In this document: positions 61,270-64,000 of the stretch, in pieces
Layout of the letters: the number at the start of each line of letters is the position of its first letter
How positions within the stretch are numbered: position 1 is the first letter of the stretch
From: Cloeon dipterum
Lineage: Eukaryota > Arthropoda > Insecta > Ephemeroptera > Baetidae
Direction: 5' to 3'
DNA length: 64,000 bases
Assembly (NCBI RefSeq): GCF_949628265.1
Contig: NC_088788.1
Coordinates: 21,314,335-21,378,334, forward strand
Notes under the pieces: generated by a model
What the model was told of the DNA's origin: nothing
The model's database searches: none
What the model saw: the letters and a program-made list of their open reading frames with translations, nothing else
Position numbers and translations under genes: made by a program

Positions 61270-63042
61270 ATGGGAGAAAAGCTATTAAACGAGTATTTAA
61301 ATGCGGTGTATGAAGCGGCTGAAAACGACCAGGGCGAGACCCTGGCCCAACTGATCTCGCTGCAGAACTTGAGATGGTTTGTCCGCTCCAGGGCGGCGAT
61401 CAACGAAGGCGCTATAGACTCATACCTATCGCAGCCATTAAGCGAAATTGTGTTGAGCCATATGCAGGCGGCCAACAGCATCCACGACAACGACTGGCTG
61501 AAGGCGTTCGAGCACCAATGCGGCGTGGTCGCCGCCATCACCAAGTGGCTGCAGCTGCAGAAGGACGAAAACTGGAGTCTGCCGGTGATGCACACAGCGT
61601 GCGTCGAGCTGCGGCTGCTCGCCTTGCAGGCTGAGAGGATACAGAAGAAGTCTCACTCGGTGTCGCACGTCGAGTGCCTGGAGAAGGCCGCCGAGAGTCT
61701 GATGGGCTGCTTCCGCATCTGCGCTTCAGACAACAGGTCATCCGAGGAGATGACCAAGCGCTGGGGCATGCTGGCGCTCATCAATCAACTCTTCAAAGTG
61801 TACTTCCGCATCAATAAGCTGAACTTGTGTAAACCACTCATCAGGGCCATAGAAGGCTCACCTTTCAAGGAGGACTTCAGCTTGAGCCAGCAGGTAATAT
61901 TTGGATTTAGTTCTAGAGGTTTCAGCCGCATAATTTTTGGCAGTAGCTGGATGAACCGGCTGCAGCCAAATTTTAGCCTGGTCACTTAGCATTTTTTACG
62001 CTTATTCAAGTTTGATTTAGAGATAATCCAGAATAAATCAAATAATAATTTATTTTCATATTTTTTCACCTATTGTAATCTTAACCGTCTTACCTTTTTA
62101 ATTTGAGCTTGAGCGAGCTCTTGAAAGTTTGATTAAGCATCAGGACCATTCTGGGCCCTCTGGGGAAATTATCAAACAACTTAGTTGATATCTAAATTTA
62201 CAAAACTTTGTACTCTATAATTGAATCTTTATTTATTCTTCCAACCAGTCATGCACAGTTTAAAAATCACTTAAAATAATAATGTTTATGGCCATACTAC
62301 TAAAGTTACGTAGGGAAGAATGGGCTGCAGACACTAGCATTGCCGCAAAAACGATTGACTACAAATTTAATGTCATCTCACGCCGCGCTGAGCACTATTT
62401 TAAAATCAAACAAAGTTGCGGTTTTCTTCAAAGAATCTTAATATTAACGAAAACTATTTGTGTTCCCAGGTCACCTTCCGTTACTACACTGGTAGGAAGG
62501 CAATGTTCGACAGTGAGTTTCGGCAAGCAGAGGCTTACCTCGAGTACTCGTTCCAGCACTGCCATGTGCAGAGCCGAAAGAACAAGCGCCGCATCCTCAT
62601 CTATCTGATTCCGGTGAAGATGCTGCTGGGATACATGCCGAAGAGGGCGCTGCTCGAAAAGTACGACCTGATGGCCTTCTGGCCCGCTGCCCAGGCCATT
62701 CGCGAGGGTAACTCAAACGGCCTGAGCCGAGCCATTGAGAAGAACGAGGCGTTCTTCATCAAGAACGGAGTCTACATCATGCTCGAGAAGCTGCGCATGA
62801 TCGCCTTCAGGAATTTGTTCAAGAAAGTGTACCACATTTTGAACACGCACCAGATAGACATTCAGGCATTGAACGTGGCTCTCAAGTGTTCTGGCGTCAC
62901 AGACGCCGACGTGGACGAAACACAGTGTTTGGTGGCCAATTTGATCAATGACAACAAAATCAAAGGATACATTTCCCACCAGCACAACAAACTGGTTGTC
63001 AGCAAGCAAAACCCGTTTCCTGCCTTGCACACTGTCGCATAA
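61270..63042 (+). CDS. PCID2: PCI domain-containing protein 2 (TREX-2 component)
   Basis: Two exons (61270-61893 and 62470-63042) join in phase 0 to 398 residues, the same size as human PCID2 (399). PCID2 (yeast Thp1) pairs with GANP/Sac3 and DSS1 in the TREX-2 complex at the nuclear pore, promoting mRNA export and genome stability. The match is continuous: NQYLQQVYEA-like NEYLNAVYEAAEND at the start, ENWSLPVMHTA, LEKAAESLMGCFRICASD, KWGML-like RWGMLALINQLFKVYF, INKLNLCKPLIRAI, YYTGRKAMFDSEFRQAEAYL and FRNLFKKVY. The C-terminal winged helix of the PCI domain ends GYISHQHNKLVVSKQNPFP. The start is the ATG at 61270, giving MGEKLLNEYL at the family position. The 576-nt intron holds nothing else I can see. 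Confidence 0.96.
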
Positions 63043-64000
63043 ATATAAAATTTGTGTTAAAATATATTTCTTAAAATGGTACAAAACCATGTTATTTTCT
63101 TCTCTCTATTCTGCCTCCTAGCGTTCATTTAAACAGGCGACAAATAATCAGGTACAATTCATATTTTTGGATAACAAGTCTATAAATATTAATTTTTACG
63201 ATTATAGACTTGGGAATTCTTGTTGATTATTTTCAATGCTCCATTAATCACAACTGGAACAATGAAAACGTATTCGCTCCTTGACAATTTATGAAATTTT
63301 GATATCCAAATGGCATCTTATTTTTTTGACTCATAAACGTTCTCGTCAAACCACTAATACTAAATAAATAATAAATTACCCCGTAAATGATAAAAAGAGA
63401 CTTGATCATAATTGTGAACGACAGTTTAAGAAGCCAAGAAGACCATACCATTAATTATTTTGGTCCGTAAAGTCGATAGAAATAACGTCCCACTCAATCT
63501 CAAATCTTTTTCGGTTTAAAATTAATAGTTGGGAGTCTTCGCGGCAATGTCAAACATTGGTGGCCATTTTTCGTTACGCTTGGCATGAACAAAAGAATTT
63601 CCAATAGTCTGTAATAACTGCGAAATTTTGATTTTTGACTTTATTGCGCATTAAAACTGATAGGGCGGAGAGTAATTTGGTCTGTCAATTGAACATCTGT
63701 CAAATACAGTCGTAGCGGGCGCATTATTCAAATTGCCAAATTAATAAATTTGTTGCTCAATACTAACAAACTTTAAAACGCCGGCGTCAACTATATTTTA
63801 AAATTCTTGATACTCCTTGCCAATTCAAAGAGAAACCATTATCCTATTCTACACATTATATTACATTTATTAAAAACTAGTTCTTGAAAATTATAACCTT
63901 TCAGCTTTTTGCTTAATATACAGGCGTTTTGAAAAGGCAACCCTTGACCATGACCACCATTTGCATAGTTTGAATTTGAAAGCTCGTTCATCACGGTGAC
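63043..64000. other. Right-hand flank, no gene seen
   Basis: This AT-rich sequence follows the PCID2 stop. Variant signals (AATATA-like) occur within 30 nt of the stop, but no canonical AATAAA does. A minus-strand frame at 63248-63451 is hydrophobic but has no family match or supporting signals. Nothing else is supported. Confidence 0.5.

Overview
This window is nuclear DNA of an animal, most likely an insect or another arthropod. Genes have canonical GT-AG introns, often only 52-62 nt long, and noncoding DNA is AT-rich with many microsatellites. The Naked cuticle protein starts with the Drosophila-type N-terminus, and frequenin, SCAR, mRpS18B, SLX4, PSMD2/Rpn1, PYROXD1 and PCID2 orthologues are all recognisable. 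I cannot name the species. Function calls come from recalled family sequences, and exon structures come from splice signals, reading phase and protein continuity. No transcript data were available.

Layout. (1) 1-24550 holds no convincing gene and is read as the >24.5 kb first intron of frequenin (minus strand). Its first coding exon is at 24551-24614 and the rest lies off the left edge. (2) 24615-27856 is the frequenin 5' flank plus the nkd 3' flank. (3) 27857-37529 is a complete six-exon naked cuticle gene (minus; 575 aa) with a 6.5 kb first intron containing GA/CT repeats and a possible TCF/Helper cluster. (4) 37530-51000 is gene-dense: mRpS18B (+) head-to-head with nkd, PYROXD1 (+) 62 nt behind it, SLX4 (-) tail-to-tail with PYROXD1, an unrecognised 111-aa single-pass membrane protein (-), and PSMD2/Rpn1 (-). 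(5) 50726-54045 is intergenic or 5' UTR of SCAR. (6) 54046-58712 is SCAR/WAVE (+; 583 aa). (7) 59700-61131 holds two small candidate genes: an 118-aa protein (+) and a tiny secreted Cys-rich peptide (-). (8) 61270-63042 is PCID2 (+; 398 aa). 63043-64000 shows no gene.

The genes are mostly unrelated housekeeping and signalling functions: calcium sensing, Wnt feedback, mitochondrial translation, redox repair, DNA-junction nucleases, proteasome, actin nucleation and mRNA export. There is no operon-like pathway. The most novel items are the two-exon Cys-rich peptide gene divergent from PCID2, the 111-aa membrane protein, the 118-aa protein, the 62-nt mRpS18B/PYROXD1 junction, and clustered perfect CREs in the frequenin intron.
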